Source: Actinomycetota bacterium (GTDB taxonomy: Bacteria > Actinomycetota > Humimicrobiia > Humimicrobiales > Humimicrobiaceae). Taken from it: DNA of 62,360 nucleotides. Both the position numbers and the translations under genes were made by a program. The notes beneath the pieces were generated by a model. The model had not been told where the DNA came from. It did not search any database and saw nothing but the letters and a program-made list of their open reading frames with translations. Shown piece by piece: positions 26,884-36,132 of the stretch. Where the stretch lies: the NCBI GenBank assembly GCA_023380915.1, contig JAMCSM010000172.1:1-62360 (forward strand), in the 5' to 3' direction. Numbering within the stretch: the stretch's first letter is position 1; every line of letters begins with the position of its first letter.

Positions 26884-28314
26884 CTACTGATTTTTAATTT
26901 CCTCAAAGAGTTCTTTTGTGGCTTTCTTATCGTAAACAACAGCGCTTGCATTTCCCACCATTTCGGGCCATGATGGAATGGTGGTTATTTTAATTTTTTG
27001 TATATTTATTTTACCGAAAGAAGGTAAAAATTTAATAACATCTTCAAACGTAAAATCAGTCCATACATAATTCAAAAAATAATTCACAAAAACCGGCATT
27101 TTTATGAATTTCTCAAATGTGGTTTGCTGATCATATAAAGCAAGTATTACCTTTGCAGCTTCCCTTTCTCTTGCAAAAGCTCCGCCCTGCTGTCCCGGTT
27201 CGCCATTTCTGTGTCTGTTCCTGCAGAGAGCCAGTGCCTGCTCCCCGTTTAAGTGATGAATACCTTTATTTAAATAACACCCGGAAAATGAATCCGACAA
27301 ATTTTCTTTTACTTCAACAGTAACCCCGCCTAAAAAATCTATTAAAGGCTTAAATCCATCAAAATCAGTAATTATATAGTTATCTATTTTAAGCCCTGAT
27401 AATTCTTCAATTGTTTTGACCGTTAATTCGTTTCCTCCAATTGCATGAGCTCCATTAATCTTACCATCCCCATGACCGGGAATACTAACCCAGGTATCCC
27501 TTGGAATTGTAACGATTGTTCCTTCATCAGTTTCAAGATTAAGATGGAAAATAATAATTATATCTGTTCTGCCGTTAACTCTTCCACCGGGCCTGTCAAA
27601 TGCGCTGTCATCTCCTAAAATTAATATGTTTACAGAATCCTGTTTTTCCGGCTTTTTTGCATTTTTTTCCGAAGAATTAAGTGAAAAAGATTTCAGGAAT
27701 TCCTTAAAATTTGATATTGCGTCTTTACTGTCTATATCAATACTCATATATTTAATAACATACAAAAAGGTGCCATTTTTAAAATAACTTATAAGATCTA
27801 CAGCTTTTTGCTTTTCTTCCAGCAGCAAAGTATATTCATATCCATAAATATCAGACTTGATTTCAGATATACTTACTGCCTCTGAAGGCAAGTCCTTTTT
27901 ATCATCAATTTTCTCAAGATCTGAAAAATACTTTTGTGGAATTTCGTTTTCGTTTTTAATATCTTTAATGCCATCCAACTTCTCTACCAATACAACTATG
28001 CTTTCATTAACTGAAGAACTGCTGTTTTTCAATAGGACTCTTTCACCGTTTTTTTCTTCAATTAATGACCAGCCTTTTGGAGATACAAAAGAATAATTTT
28101 CAAATTTCATTGAAGAACTGCTGTAAAAATCTGTATTTATTTTTGATGAAGCTGTGGTTGTTGATTCTTTTATAGATGATTGCGTGCTGCTTGTCTCAGT
28201 TTTAGCTAATTCTTTATTTTTATTTTTTATATTGATGCCGATTACTACAGCAACAGCAATAATTGCAAGCACAAAAACAATTAAAAAATATTTAAGATAA
28301 TTCTTAAATCTCAT
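26884..28314 (-). CDS. LytR-CpsA-Psr (LCP) family protein
   Basis: A 476-residue single-pass membrane protein: helix at about 9-26, Ser/Thr-rich stalk to 60, a middle domain (about 68-215) resembling DcrB/PsbP-like lipid-or-ligand folds, then the LCP catalytic domain (225-400). In the latter, NILILGDDSA, GRTDIIIIFHLN, VTIPRDTWVSIPGHG and the RNRHRNGEPGQQG-type Arg-rich motif are the substrate-binding residues. LCP enzymes transfer lipid-linked glycopolymers to peptidoglycan outside the membrane. Its presence supports a monoderm cell wall. GGAG precedes the ATG. Convergent with the MFS gene. Confidence 0.92.
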   Translation of the reverse strand: MRFKNYLKYFLIVFVLAIIAVAVVIGINIKNKNKELAKTETSSTQSSIKESTTTASSKINTDFYSSSSMKFENYSFVSPKGWSLIEEKNGERVLLKNSSSSVNESIVVLVEKLDGIKDIKNENEIPQKYFSDLEKIDDKKDLPSEAVSISEIKSDIYGYEYTLLLEEKQKAVDLISYFKNGTFLYVIKYMSIDIDSKDAISNFKEFLKSFSLNSSEKNAKKPEKQDSVNILILGDDSAFDRPGGRVNGRTDIIIIFHLNLETDEGTIVTIPRDTWVSIPGHGDGKINGAHAIGGNELTVKTIEELSGLKIDNYIITDFDGFKPLIDFLGGVTVEVKENLSDSFSGCYLNKGIHHLNGEQALALCRNRHRNGEPGQQGGAFAREREAAKVILALYDQQTTFEKFIKMPVFVNYFLNYVWTDFTFEDVIKFLPSFGKINIQKIKITTIPSWPEMVGNASAVVYDKKATKELFEEIKNQ

Positions 28315-28350
28315 CCATCTCCATTCTATCGTTAAGTATTGAAATTTACC

Positions 28351-28661
28351 TTATTTTACTGGAATTTCAATATAAATCAAATTCAGAAAAATTTTAATGC
28401 AGTCTTCATTTAATGCCTCTTCATATGAATACCATTTTTCTTTTCCAGTTCTTATTTTTTCTATTGTTTCAAGAATTACGTCATTAAAATCAGGATCTGA
28501 AATTATTATTTCAGTATAATCATGAGTTTTTGTTTTTTTTAAATTTAAAAAAAACTGGGTCGCTATTTCTGAAACAGTTGTTCTCTGCTCTTTTGCATAT
28601 ATAATTTTGCAAATTCAATTAAATCTGAATCAATGGTTAAATTTATTTTTTGTTTCTTCAT
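28351..28661 (-). pseudogene. Frameshifted antitoxin gene (ribbon-helix-helix, DUF6364-like)
   Basis: The ATG at 28659-28661 has a good GAGGTGA site and starts MKKQKINLTIDSDLIEFAKL, typical of small DUF6364-type antitoxins. At a TATATA run the frame then breaks; two bases fewer would continue as YAKEQRTTVSEIATQFFLNL and on through DPDFNDVILETIEKIRTG to EEALNED. So a dinucleotide slip probably inactivated it. No intact toxin gene follows. The palindrome at 28686-28697 is its probable autoregulatory operator. Confidence 0.65.
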
Positions 28662-28685
28662 GGATTTCACCTCAATATACTTATT

Positions 28686-28697
28686 TTATACGTATAA
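28686..28697. promoter_or_regulatory. Palindromic operator upstream of the antitoxin remnant
   Basis: TTATACGTATAA is a perfect 12-bp palindrome 25 bases before the antitoxin ATG, overlapping a TATTAT -10-like box with TTGTAT 18 bases upstream. Ribbon-helix-helix antitoxins usually bind such sites to repress their own operon. Confidence 0.45.
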
Positions 28698-28724
28698 TAT
28701 ACTGCTTTTTAAGACAAATACAAG

Positions 28725-28842
28725 TTAAAAAATAGTTTTAGAACCTTCAAAACCAGGAAATCTCACCATAAAAAGAATTATCTTCTTGCAAAATTTCATA
28801 TTTTGCTTTGGCCATAGCATTTGCAATATATTTTGTAAGCAT
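28725..28842 (-). pseudogene. Truncated, frameshifted HicB-like antitoxin fragment
   Basis: From ATG 28840-28842 the frame reads MLTKYIANAMAKAKYEILQE, then DNSFYGEI, matching the N-terminus of HicB/DUF1902-type antitoxins, where GEIPGFxG is conserved. Here one extra T gives EISWF-stop; ignoring it restores EIPGFEGSKTIF before a stop. The C-terminal half of the family is missing. No HicA gene is adjacent, so this is a decayed toxin-antitoxin relic. Confidence 0.6.
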
Positions 28843-28867
28843 AAGATCACGCACTTAATATTAATTT

Positions 28868-29798
28868 TCAAAATGGTATATCTTCATCTGTGAAATCAAG
28901 ATTTTTATTATTTTTCTCGAAGTCACCCTTATTATTTAATACTCTTTCTATTAAAAAACTAATAATTACACCAGACAAATTTACAGCAAACTTAGCTAAT
29001 TCAGGAGGTATTATATTATCTGAAGCACCTCTGCCATGACCAACCCCTAATTCTTCATTTCTCATAATTGCTACACAACGCAATATGTTTTCCTCAAAAG
29101 CTTTTAAAAATCCATCGTAATAATTGGGAATCAATCCAGAATCAATTAACGTTCTAAATAACTCGCCAGGCTTTGCCTTTTTAACATTCAATATCTCTTT
29201 AATAACACTTTCAATGGCTAAATTTGCATTATTAATTGCACCTTCATAATCGCTATTTGACAAGGAGGTCCTTGCTTTTTTAAACTCTTTTAGTGCTCCT
29301 AAAAATTTTATATCTTTTATTAACTCAAATGTCTTTTTTATAATAACTTCATTAATATAGTCTGAATCAATAGGAAAGATTTCTCCATCAAACATTCTCC
29401 ATGGTAAATCACTTTCCTTCATAATTTCATTTATTAACGACAAAAAAGAATATTTATGCGCATCATTAACATTTTCATAAAACATTTCTAAAACATCAAA
29501 AAGATAAGGAGGATAAGTTCCGCGTAATACAAAATCTCCAAATTCTCCTTGGATAATTTCTCCAGACCCATCAGCACAATAGACTTTCATATCAACGCCA
29601 TGCTCTTTCAAATAATCCATGAATATCATTTATTGTTGATGAATTATAATGATGGCCAGCTTCATTTATATAATTATATGGTTCATTATAATCATATAAA
29701 GTTTTTAATATCCTACGTCTTACAGAAATAGGTATGCTAACAATTAATTCTTTTTTATCTAATAATTTTTTACAACGTTTTGAAAATAGATTTGTCAT
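28868..29798 (-). pseudogene. AbiJ-like abortive infection protein with a frameshift
   Basis: Two overlapping frames together make one protein. The first (29798 down to 29592) begins MTNLFSKRCKKLLDKKELIV and SIPISVRRRILKTLYDYNE, as in AbiJ-type N-termini, and stops after GLFERAW. The second continues from HGVDMKVYCADGSGEI (about 29610) to 28868 and contains an Abi_C-type domain: AINNANLAIESVIKEIL and MRNEELGVGHGRGAS. The join lies at 29600-29625. The full product would be about 308 residues. Either the gene is disrupted, or translation shifts frame, or the sequence has an indel error. It is the last gene of the defence operon. Confidence 0.7.
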
Positions 29799-29824
29799 AA
29801 TTAATCGGAAAATATAGAAATTAT

Positions 29825-30085
29825 TTATAATTCATCCTTATATTCTTCTAAACCTTTGAACTTTTCATAAATATCTTTATCAACATTCGCATTATCTCTT
29901 AATTGTTCTATCAACCATTTTTTACACCTCGCTGCATATAGAATTTGACGATGCTTATTCTCTAAAGCAACTTTTAAAATCATATTTAGAGTTTCTTTAT
30001 CTAATAGTTCTCCAATGCATTCTAATATAAATTGAAGTCTAGATTCGGCTTCCTTAAAACTAACACTTTTATAAAGGTAATCCAT
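29825..30085 (-). CDS. Small helical protein of unknown function in a defence operon
   Basis: An 86-residue, highly charged, mainly helical protein with no membrane segment or recognisable domain (MDYLYKSVSFKEAESRLQFI at the start, EEYKDEL at the end). It begins 11 bp after the TIR gene and precedes the AbiJ-like gene by 26 bp, so it belongs to the same transcript. It could be an adaptor, inhibitor or immunity partner of the TIR effector, by position only. No strong ribosome binding site; coupling to the TIR stop is likely. Confidence 0.65.
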   Translation of the reverse strand: MDYLYKSVSFKEAESRLQFILECIGELLDKETLNMILKVALENKHRQILYAARCKKWLIEQLRDNANVDKDIYEKFKGLEEYKDEL

Positions 30086-30096
30086 TAATCCATTAG

Positions 30097-30858
30097 TTAA
30101 ACTTTTTGGATATTTATGTTCAATTTTTTTATAATTGATAATTCGAATTTATCTTCGTTAATATCTTTAGCTTGAATAGGAAAAATAAATCCAAATGGTA
30201 TAAAATTACCTTTTTTAAGTGGTACTATAAAAATATCTTTTTCACCTGCAAAAGCTATACCCACTTCCTGAGAAGTCCAATCAGAATTCTTAAAATTTTC
30301 TGTTATTATTGGAATAAACACATCACAACTATATAAATTCTTTAAAATAATTTCTTTCCATTGCTCACTAACTTCAATATCTTCATGCGCTAAAAAAACA
30401 TCCAAACCCCATCCTTCTAATTTTCGACTAACTTGATGAGCAATTTCTTTATCAATTGTACTATAACTAATGAATACTTTTATTTTATCTTTTGGAGTTT
30501 TAATCTTCTCCTTTTCTATAACCTTAGAACTTTTGTTCATATATTCTATTATACTTTCTGGATTAGTTTTCAGCTCTTCTATTAATACATTCAGGTAAGA
30601 CCTATAAGCTTTAATTTTTCTATTAAAATTCTGCAGGGGTTTTGTTTCCATTACAATAGGATAAGACAAACTTTCACATTTCTTTGACTCTCTATTTGAA
30701 ATATTATCCTTAATATAGACAATCAGTCTTTCTTTCCACCTTCCAAATTTTTGATTACCAGTAGAATCATCCATTTTTGAATTAGCGGAGGAATCAATTG
30801 CATTTAACTCTTCTAAAAAATTATTCAGTTTCTTAGTTATTTCAATTATTTCAATCAT
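30097..30858 (-). CDS. TIR-domain protein, probable NAD-cleaving defence effector
   Basis: A 253-residue protein. Residues 1-120 are helical and unassigned. Residues 127-250 are a TIR domain: KVFISYSTIDKEIAHQV, LEGWGLDVFLAHEDIEVSEQW, and FKNSDWTSQEVGIAF, with Glu198 in the position of the catalytic glutamate of NADase TIRs. Bacterial TIR proteins in defence islands typically deplete NAD upon infection. It sits 80 bp after the type III restriction gene and 11 bp before a small gene. The N-terminal region may be the sensor. NADase activity is inferred from the retained Glu. Confidence 0.87.
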   Translation of the reverse strand: MIEIIEITKKLNNFLEELNAIDSSANSKMDDSTGNQKFGRWKERLIVYIKDNISNRESKKCESLSYPIVMETKPLQNFNRKIKAYRSYLNVLIEELKTNPESIIEYMNKSSKVIEKEKIKTPKDKIKVFISYSTIDKEIAHQVSRKLEGWGLDVFLAHEDIEVSEQWKEIILKNLYSCDVFIPIITENFKNSDWTSQEVGIAFAGEKDIFIVPLKKGNFIPFGFIFPIQAKDINEDKFELSIIKKLNINIQKV

Positions 30859-30938
30859 TACTTAAAATGGAAAAACATTATTTTTTTAATACAATATATT
30901 TATTTGAACTATCTATAGAAATTTTTATCTACAATAAA

Positions 30939-33794
30939 TCACCATTCATATTTGCAATTTCTGCAATACCAGTTTTTAGGTTTTTCCGCAGCTATTTTAT
31001 TGCCCAGAGAACTTTTTTCTGAATTAAGAAATTCTAAATTATCTTGAATTTTATATTCATTAACTACAATATTTACTGAATTGCATTTTGGACAATTAGT
31101 TACAATAAAATAATCTTTATATTTATTAAAACAGGAAATCAGCTCTTTAAAATTCCGTGGTTTGTATTTATTAAAATTATTTTCTTCAACCAACAACCAG
31201 TCAAATTTAACTTGCTCCTGAAGCATATTAATATCACTGCACCAAGTATTCAACCTTCTAATCTTTAGCGGTACATCTAAATCCTCTTGTCCTTTTGTCT
31301 CAATAATAAAAATTTCTTTAGCCGATTTTTTAACAATGAAATCAGGATAGTAGTCTCTAATAAACCCGCTATAATCCTGGTAATCTATCTTAAAATGAAC
31401 TGCAAAGAAATTCTTTACATAAGAAATAATATCCTCACAATTATCTAAGAAATTGGCAAAAAACAATTCATAATGGCTACCACCAACTATTCTATTGAAT
31501 ACGCTCTTTTTCGGTACAATAAATTCCTGTTCTTTTACTACAAAAGGCCTGCAATTGCTTATCTTTATATAATCACATATTTCTGCTTCTCCTCTATCGG
31601 TTACGGTTAATTCATTAATTTCATTTTTAAAAATTTCAATTATGGTCTTTGTTGCTACAAGTTCAGATAAATTTCTTAAGATATTTAAATCCTCTAAATC
31701 CACACTAACCTCAAATAGATAATGCTTTATAAATTCTTTTACCTTTCCATATAAAATATCATATCCACTTATAAGTCTTAGTTCATTCATAATAACTTTG
31801 GTAAAATAACCTATTACGCTCTGAAAATTAGGAGAAATAATTCCATTTAAAATTGTTTTATGTGTAATTTCTTCCGTAGTTATATCCTTAAATATTATTT
31901 CTCTTTTTTCATCTTCGGAGAAATTAATAACACTTAATTTTTTATTCTTGAAACTTGAAACATCAAGTAAAGATAAATTTTTATATTCTCTTACTATCCT
32001 CGGTGATAAAACCGGTAAATTTACATCAAGTTCTTTTATATCTTTTTTCAAATTTTGGGTATCAATTTCAATAACAATAGGAGTTTTTGGAGCAGTTCCT
32101 TCACCCATTTTTCTTATCTCAAGTTCAACACCTTCACTTTTAATTGATTCTACAAAATCCATAAATCCCTCTGTTCCAACCACGCTTGTAAGCTCAGTAA
32201 CATCATCATATCTATACATTCTTCTGAGTCCTCTTCCAAGCGCTTGTTCCGGCAGAATTCTGTTTTTTGAATTTAGGGGTCTTAATCCAACTATTGTTGT
32301 AACATTTCTTACATCCCACCCTTCTTTTAAAACCAGAACAGAGACAACAGCTTTAAATTCATTATCAGATTTATCAATTTCATTTGCTGCTTTTCTTAAA
32401 ATATCAAGTTCTTCTTTGCTTTTTCCTGTTGCCGCTTCATCTATTTCTCCATTATTTTTTGTATGAATAGTTAAAACCGAATCTTTTAGCTCGGGATATC
32501 TGTTCTCAAGATAAGCCGAAACTTCGTCACAATTTTTAGTATCATCTGTCATAATAAATAAGACGGCTTTTTTGCCTAATTTCCCGTGCTCATCATAGGC
32601 TTTTTTCCATTCAACAAAACCAAGGTGAATAAAGTCTTCATATTTTTCTGTATATTTTGAACTTTGTTTCTCAATCAATTTAGCTCTACTTGCCGCATCC
32701 GGCAGTACCGGATGTTTTACAATATCCTGATAAATCGCCTCTACCAGTGGATAATCTGAAATTGTCTGGACAAATATCGAGCCATTATCATTTTTAGGAG
32801 TAGCAGTTACATCTATTTGAAGTGATAGTTTTGCACCTTTCTGTAAAAGTTTGTTATGGATATCCTGAATGGATTTAAACCATGCCATTCTTAGATCATG
32901 GATATGATGCGCTTCATCATTTAAAATTACGAGCTCATTAATATCTCTTACTATTAAAGCTAAATCGATCTTGGATTCTGTTGTCTGGCTTACAGACCTA
33001 CCGCCTAGAAAATATTCAATAGTATTGTCATCTTCAAAAGAAGCTTCTTTTCTATTTGATTCGTAAACTCTGTGGATATTTGTTAAAAAAATGTTTCCTG
33101 TATCTTTTGTTACATTTACATTATCCTGAATATGAACAGCTAACTGGAAATCATTATGCCAGTCTTTTCCAAAAAATCCATTTTCAGGTAGTATCGGATC
33201 ATTATAAAATATTTTTAATCCTTCAAAATCAGCTCTGATTCTGTCTAAAACTATAATATTTGGGGTAATTATTAAAAAATTTCTTGCCAAGTCTGATTCT
33301 TCTTCATATAGCTTATGGAAATAACTCCATGTTAAAATCAAACTAAGTACCTTTGTTTTACCACTGCCGGTTGCCATTTTAATAACAAACCTTCTCCAGT
33401 CTTCATCAAACATTCCGGCAGATACAATTCCACTGCTGTCATACCTAATCAGATCGTATTTATCTTTTACCTTAGCAATTTCATATAAATAAATTACCGT
33501 CTCAACAGCTTCTCTTTGTGCAAAATAATAATTAAAATCGGAGTTATTTCCATCTTTCACATTAACTTTATGTTTGTTTTTAAACCACCAATCAAGTAAA
33601 GCATAGCTGGTTACACTTGCATCTTTATAATCAGAATCTCGCCATTCTTTTACTTTTATTCTTAAAGCAGCAACTAATGGCGGCAGCAGTTTTTCATAAC
33701 CTTTTAGCCTTAACTGTTCTTCAGCAGGAAACCATCTGATCTCTGGATTCAATATCTCATATGGAGATTTAGGAAAATTTTTATGTAATGCCAT
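30939..33794 (-). CDS. Type III restriction enzyme Res subunit (helicase-nuclease)
   Basis: A 951-residue Res protein. Helicase motor: Walker A MATGSGKTKVL (140-150), DEAH at 293-296, DVTATPK, and motif VI near EQALGRGLRRMYR. The C-terminal region has a PD-(D/E)xK-type nuclease site YPDFIVKKSAKEIFIIETKG (near 835-855), and the last 70 residues form a zinc ribbon (CPKC and CRNC). With Mod it cuts DNA having unmethylated sites. AGGTGG lies eight bases before the ATG; it follows mod by 12 bp. Length and motifs look intact. Confidence 0.93.
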   Translation of the reverse strand: MALHKNFPKSPYEILNPEIRWFPAEEQLRLKGYEKLLPPLVAALRIKVKEWRDSDYKDASVTSYALLDWWFKNKHKVNVKDGNNSDFNYYFAQREAVETVIYLYEIAKVKDKYDLIRYDSSGIVSAGMFDEDWRRFVIKMATGSGKTKVLSLILTWSYFHKLYEEESDLARNFLIITPNIIVLDRIRADFEGLKIFYNDPILPENGFFGKDWHNDFQLAVHIQDNVNVTKDTGNIFLTNIHRVYESNRKEASFEDDNTIEYFLGGRSVSQTTESKIDLALIVRDINELVILNDEAHHIHDLRMAWFKSIQDIHNKLLQKGAKLSLQIDVTATPKNDNGSIFVQTISDYPLVEAIYQDIVKHPVLPDAASRAKLIEKQSSKYTEKYEDFIHLGFVEWKKAYDEHGKLGKKAVLFIMTDDTKNCDEVSAYLENRYPELKDSVLTIHTKNNGEIDEAATGKSKEELDILRKAANEIDKSDNEFKAVVSVLVLKEGWDVRNVTTIVGLRPLNSKNRILPEQALGRGLRRMYRYDDVTELTSVVGTEGFMDFVESIKSEGVELEIRKMGEGTAPKTPIVIEIDTQNLKKDIKELDVNLPVLSPRIVREYKNLSLLDVSSFKNKKLSVINFSEDEKREIIFKDITTEEITHKTILNGIISPNFQSVIGYFTKVIMNELRLISGYDILYGKVKEFIKHYLFEVSVDLEDLNILRNLSELVATKTIIEIFKNEINELTVTDRGEAEICDYIKISNCRPFVVKEQEFIVPKKSVFNRIVGGSHYELFFANFLDNCEDIISYVKNFFAVHFKIDYQDYSGFIRDYYPDFIVKKSAKEIFIIETKGQEDLDVPLKIRRLNTWCSDINMLQEQVKFDWLLVEENNFNKYKPRNFKELISCFNKYKDYFIVTNCPKCNSVNIVVNEYKIQDNLEFLNSEKSSLGNKIAAEKPKNWYCRNCKYEW

Positions 33795-33806
33795 AAAATA
33801 TCCACC

Positions 33807-36104
33807 TTATATATTTACCGTTATTACTTTCATTGTGTCGTTTCCAAAAATATCAACAACTTTTGCCGCAATTTTTCTTGGTCCAGGAATACATTCTTTA
33901 AAAATGCTTATTAACTCAAGATTTCGATCTTTTTTAGTTCTAAATGATTGCCATTCGTTTTCAAAGATATATTCTCCCGTCCAGACATCTTTATATTGTT
34001 CAGTTTGTAATTGATTATGGTCATCTTTCCCACTTAAACTCATCGGGCGATAGTCTTCAATTTTTATTCTTATAATTTCTTTTTTATTTTCAAAATCAAA
34101 ATCTACAGACCAGTAATCAATCCAGTCAGTCCATTTCTTTGTTAATACTTCTCTTTTTATTATTCCATCTTTATCTTTTAAAATTTTTATAATCTGACCA
34201 CATTCGACAACTACTTTACTGATTCCATTTTTTAAATTTGCTTCTACATTTGCAACAATGTCCTGATTATAAAACACAGAAAAATCTGTCAGCTCTATTG
34301 CTATAGATTTTCCTTTAAAATGTGGTTTAACTTCAATATATGAAACATCATGAAAAACAACCTGATTCTTCTCAACTGCCCTTTTATCAAAAACATCCCT
34401 CGGAATATATTTTACAGCTAAATCTATTCCTTTATTTTTAGCTTCTTCCAGCATGTTTGGAAAAAGACTCATTTCAAATTCAAATCCTAAAATATCTGCT
34501 TTTGTGATTGGTTTGTCTATGCATTCTTTGATAACCTCCTCTACAAATAGTCTTGTGACCGGAAGATTTACCGGGCCGATTGAAACAAGCCTATTATTTT
34601 TTTTACCCTGAAAAATATTAAATCCGTTTACTTCTTCCGCTCTATAAGCTTTTAATATCAAGGTAATAAAATCTTTTTCTTTTTTTGCTAATTGTTTTTG
34701 TTTTTCAATTTCCCTAAGATTAGGGTTTATTCCTACATAATGCTGGCGCTCATATTTTCCAAGATTTAAAATCTCAAAAGCTCTGTAATTCTTTTTTTCT
34801 CTTTTAAGCCGCCTTTGGACTTCTATCATCCTCTTCCTTGTCGTATGTATCGCAAATTTACTTAAATCAGATCCTATCCACTTTCTTCCAAGTTTTTCTG
34901 CAACAGCTAATGTAGTTCCAGAACCACAAAAGAAATCAGCAACTAGATCATCTTCTTTTGAAGAAGCTTTAATAATACGTTCGAGAAGTGCCTCTGGTTT
35001 TTGTGTTGGATAATCATTTCTCTCTGAAGAATTTGCTTGTATTGGCAAAACCAATTCGTCTGACCATATATCTCCTAAGTAATTACCTTCTTTAGCATCA
35101 AGATATCTTTTAACGCGAGGAAAACCAGAAGAAGTAAAAATAATAGTTCCATTTTTTATTCCTTCATCAATTTTTTCTTGACTCCAAATCCAGTGCTTAC
35201 CAGGTGGAGGAGTTAAAATTTTGTCTCCAAATTTTCTCGCTGGACCTGGTCCTTTCTGTGTAAAATCAAAAGACCCGTATTTTCTTTTTGTTTCTTCTTC
35301 AAGATATGGATAATTTTTATCATCTTTTTCACTCTTAACATATTGTGGAACAAAAATAGAATTATCTGATTTAGTGTAATAAAAAATACTATCCTTAATA
35401 TTACTAAAATACTTACTTTGTGACTTCACAGCAGTAACCTTATTCCAAACTATTTCATTTCTAAAATTATCTTTTTCAAATATTTCATCCAAAATTAATT
35501 TCACAAAAGCACTAACTCTCCAATCACAATGAACAAAAATACTACCATTATCTGAAAGTAAATCCTTCATTAAAGTTAGTCTTTCATGGAGCATCACTAT
35601 AAAACTATCAGCCCCTTTTCCCCAAGTATCCCTGTAAGCTATTTCTTCAAGTATCCCAGGTTCTTTAGTAAAAGTATTGTCACCAATTTCTATATTCATA
35701 GAAAAATCTGCGCCAACATCAAATGGAGGGTCAATATAAATTAATTTTATCCCGCCTTCCTTTTCAATTTCTTCTCTTAAGGGTCCATTCTTTAAACTGC
35801 TAAGAATTAATTTATTATCACCCCAAATAAGTTTATTGGTCCAACCCCTAAGTTGCCTTCCTCTTTCATCCAAATTGGAAAAATCCAATTGAAGGTTGGT
35901 ATTTTTTTCTTCTCTTGGTTCATCGATTTGTTCAATTATCTGAAAAGGTAACACGATATTACATACTTCATTTGTTTTCCCATTCCAAACAAGCTCAACT
36001 TCTCGTTTCTCTTCAAAAAGTAAAAATCTATATTTGTCCGGTAACGGTTTTCCTTCTTCAAGATATTTTGTTATATCTCTAATCTCATTATCTTCTAAAT
36101 GCAA
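33807..36104 (-). CDS. Type III restriction-modification DNA adenine methyltransferase (Mod)
   Basis: A 765-residue N6-adenine methyltransferase of the beta type: motif IV IYIDPPFDVGADF (DPPF at 131-134 in the longer frame), a long central target-recognition region, then motif I DFFCGSGTT (396-404). The frame could open at TTG 36122, but AGGAGG lies inside that extension and is six bases before another TTG at 36102-36104, so the latter is chosen. It methylates the host's sites and gives Res its specificity. The recognition sequence cannot be read from the protein. Confidence 0.93.
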   Translation of the reverse strand: MHLEDNEIRDITKYLEEGKPLPDKYRFLLFEEKREVELVWNGKTNEVCNIVLPFQIIEQIDEPREEKNTNLQLDFSNLDERGRQLRGWTNKLIWGDNKLILSSLKNGPLREEIEKEGGIKLIYIDPPFDVGADFSMNIEIGDNTFTKEPGILEEIAYRDTWGKGADSFIVMLHERLTLMKDLLSDNGSIFVHCDWRVSAFVKLILDEIFEKDNFRNEIVWNKVTAVKSQSKYFSNIKDSIFYYTKSDNSIFVPQYVKSEKDDKNYPYLEEETKRKYGSFDFTQKGPGPARKFGDKILTPPPGKHWIWSQEKIDEGIKNGTIIFTSSGFPRVKRYLDAKEGNYLGDIWSDELVLPIQANSSERNDYPTQKPEALLERIIKASSKEDDLVADFFCGSGTTLAVAEKLGRKWIGSDLSKFAIHTTRKRMIEVQRRLKREKKNYRAFEILNLGKYERQHYVGINPNLREIEKQKQLAKKEKDFITLILKAYRAEEVNGFNIFQGKKNNRLVSIGPVNLPVTRLFVEEVIKECIDKPITKADILGFEFEMSLFPNMLEEAKNKGIDLAVKYIPRDVFDKRAVEKNQVVFHDVSYIEVKPHFKGKSIAIELTDFSVFYNQDIVANVEANLKNGISKVVVECGQIIKILKDKDGIIKREVLTKKWTDWIDYWSVDFDFENKKEIIRIKIEDYRPMSLSGKDDHNQLQTEQYKDVWTGEYIFENEWQSFRTKKDRNLELISIFKECIPGPRKIAAKVVDIFGNDTMKVITVNI

Positions 36105-36132
36105 AAAAAACCTCCTAGCCAAGATTATTATT

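Noticed and set aside
31948..32466. 172-aa frame antisense to the type III res gene
   Set aside because: Shadow of an intact, well-conserved gene; Ser/Leu-rich low-complexity translation.
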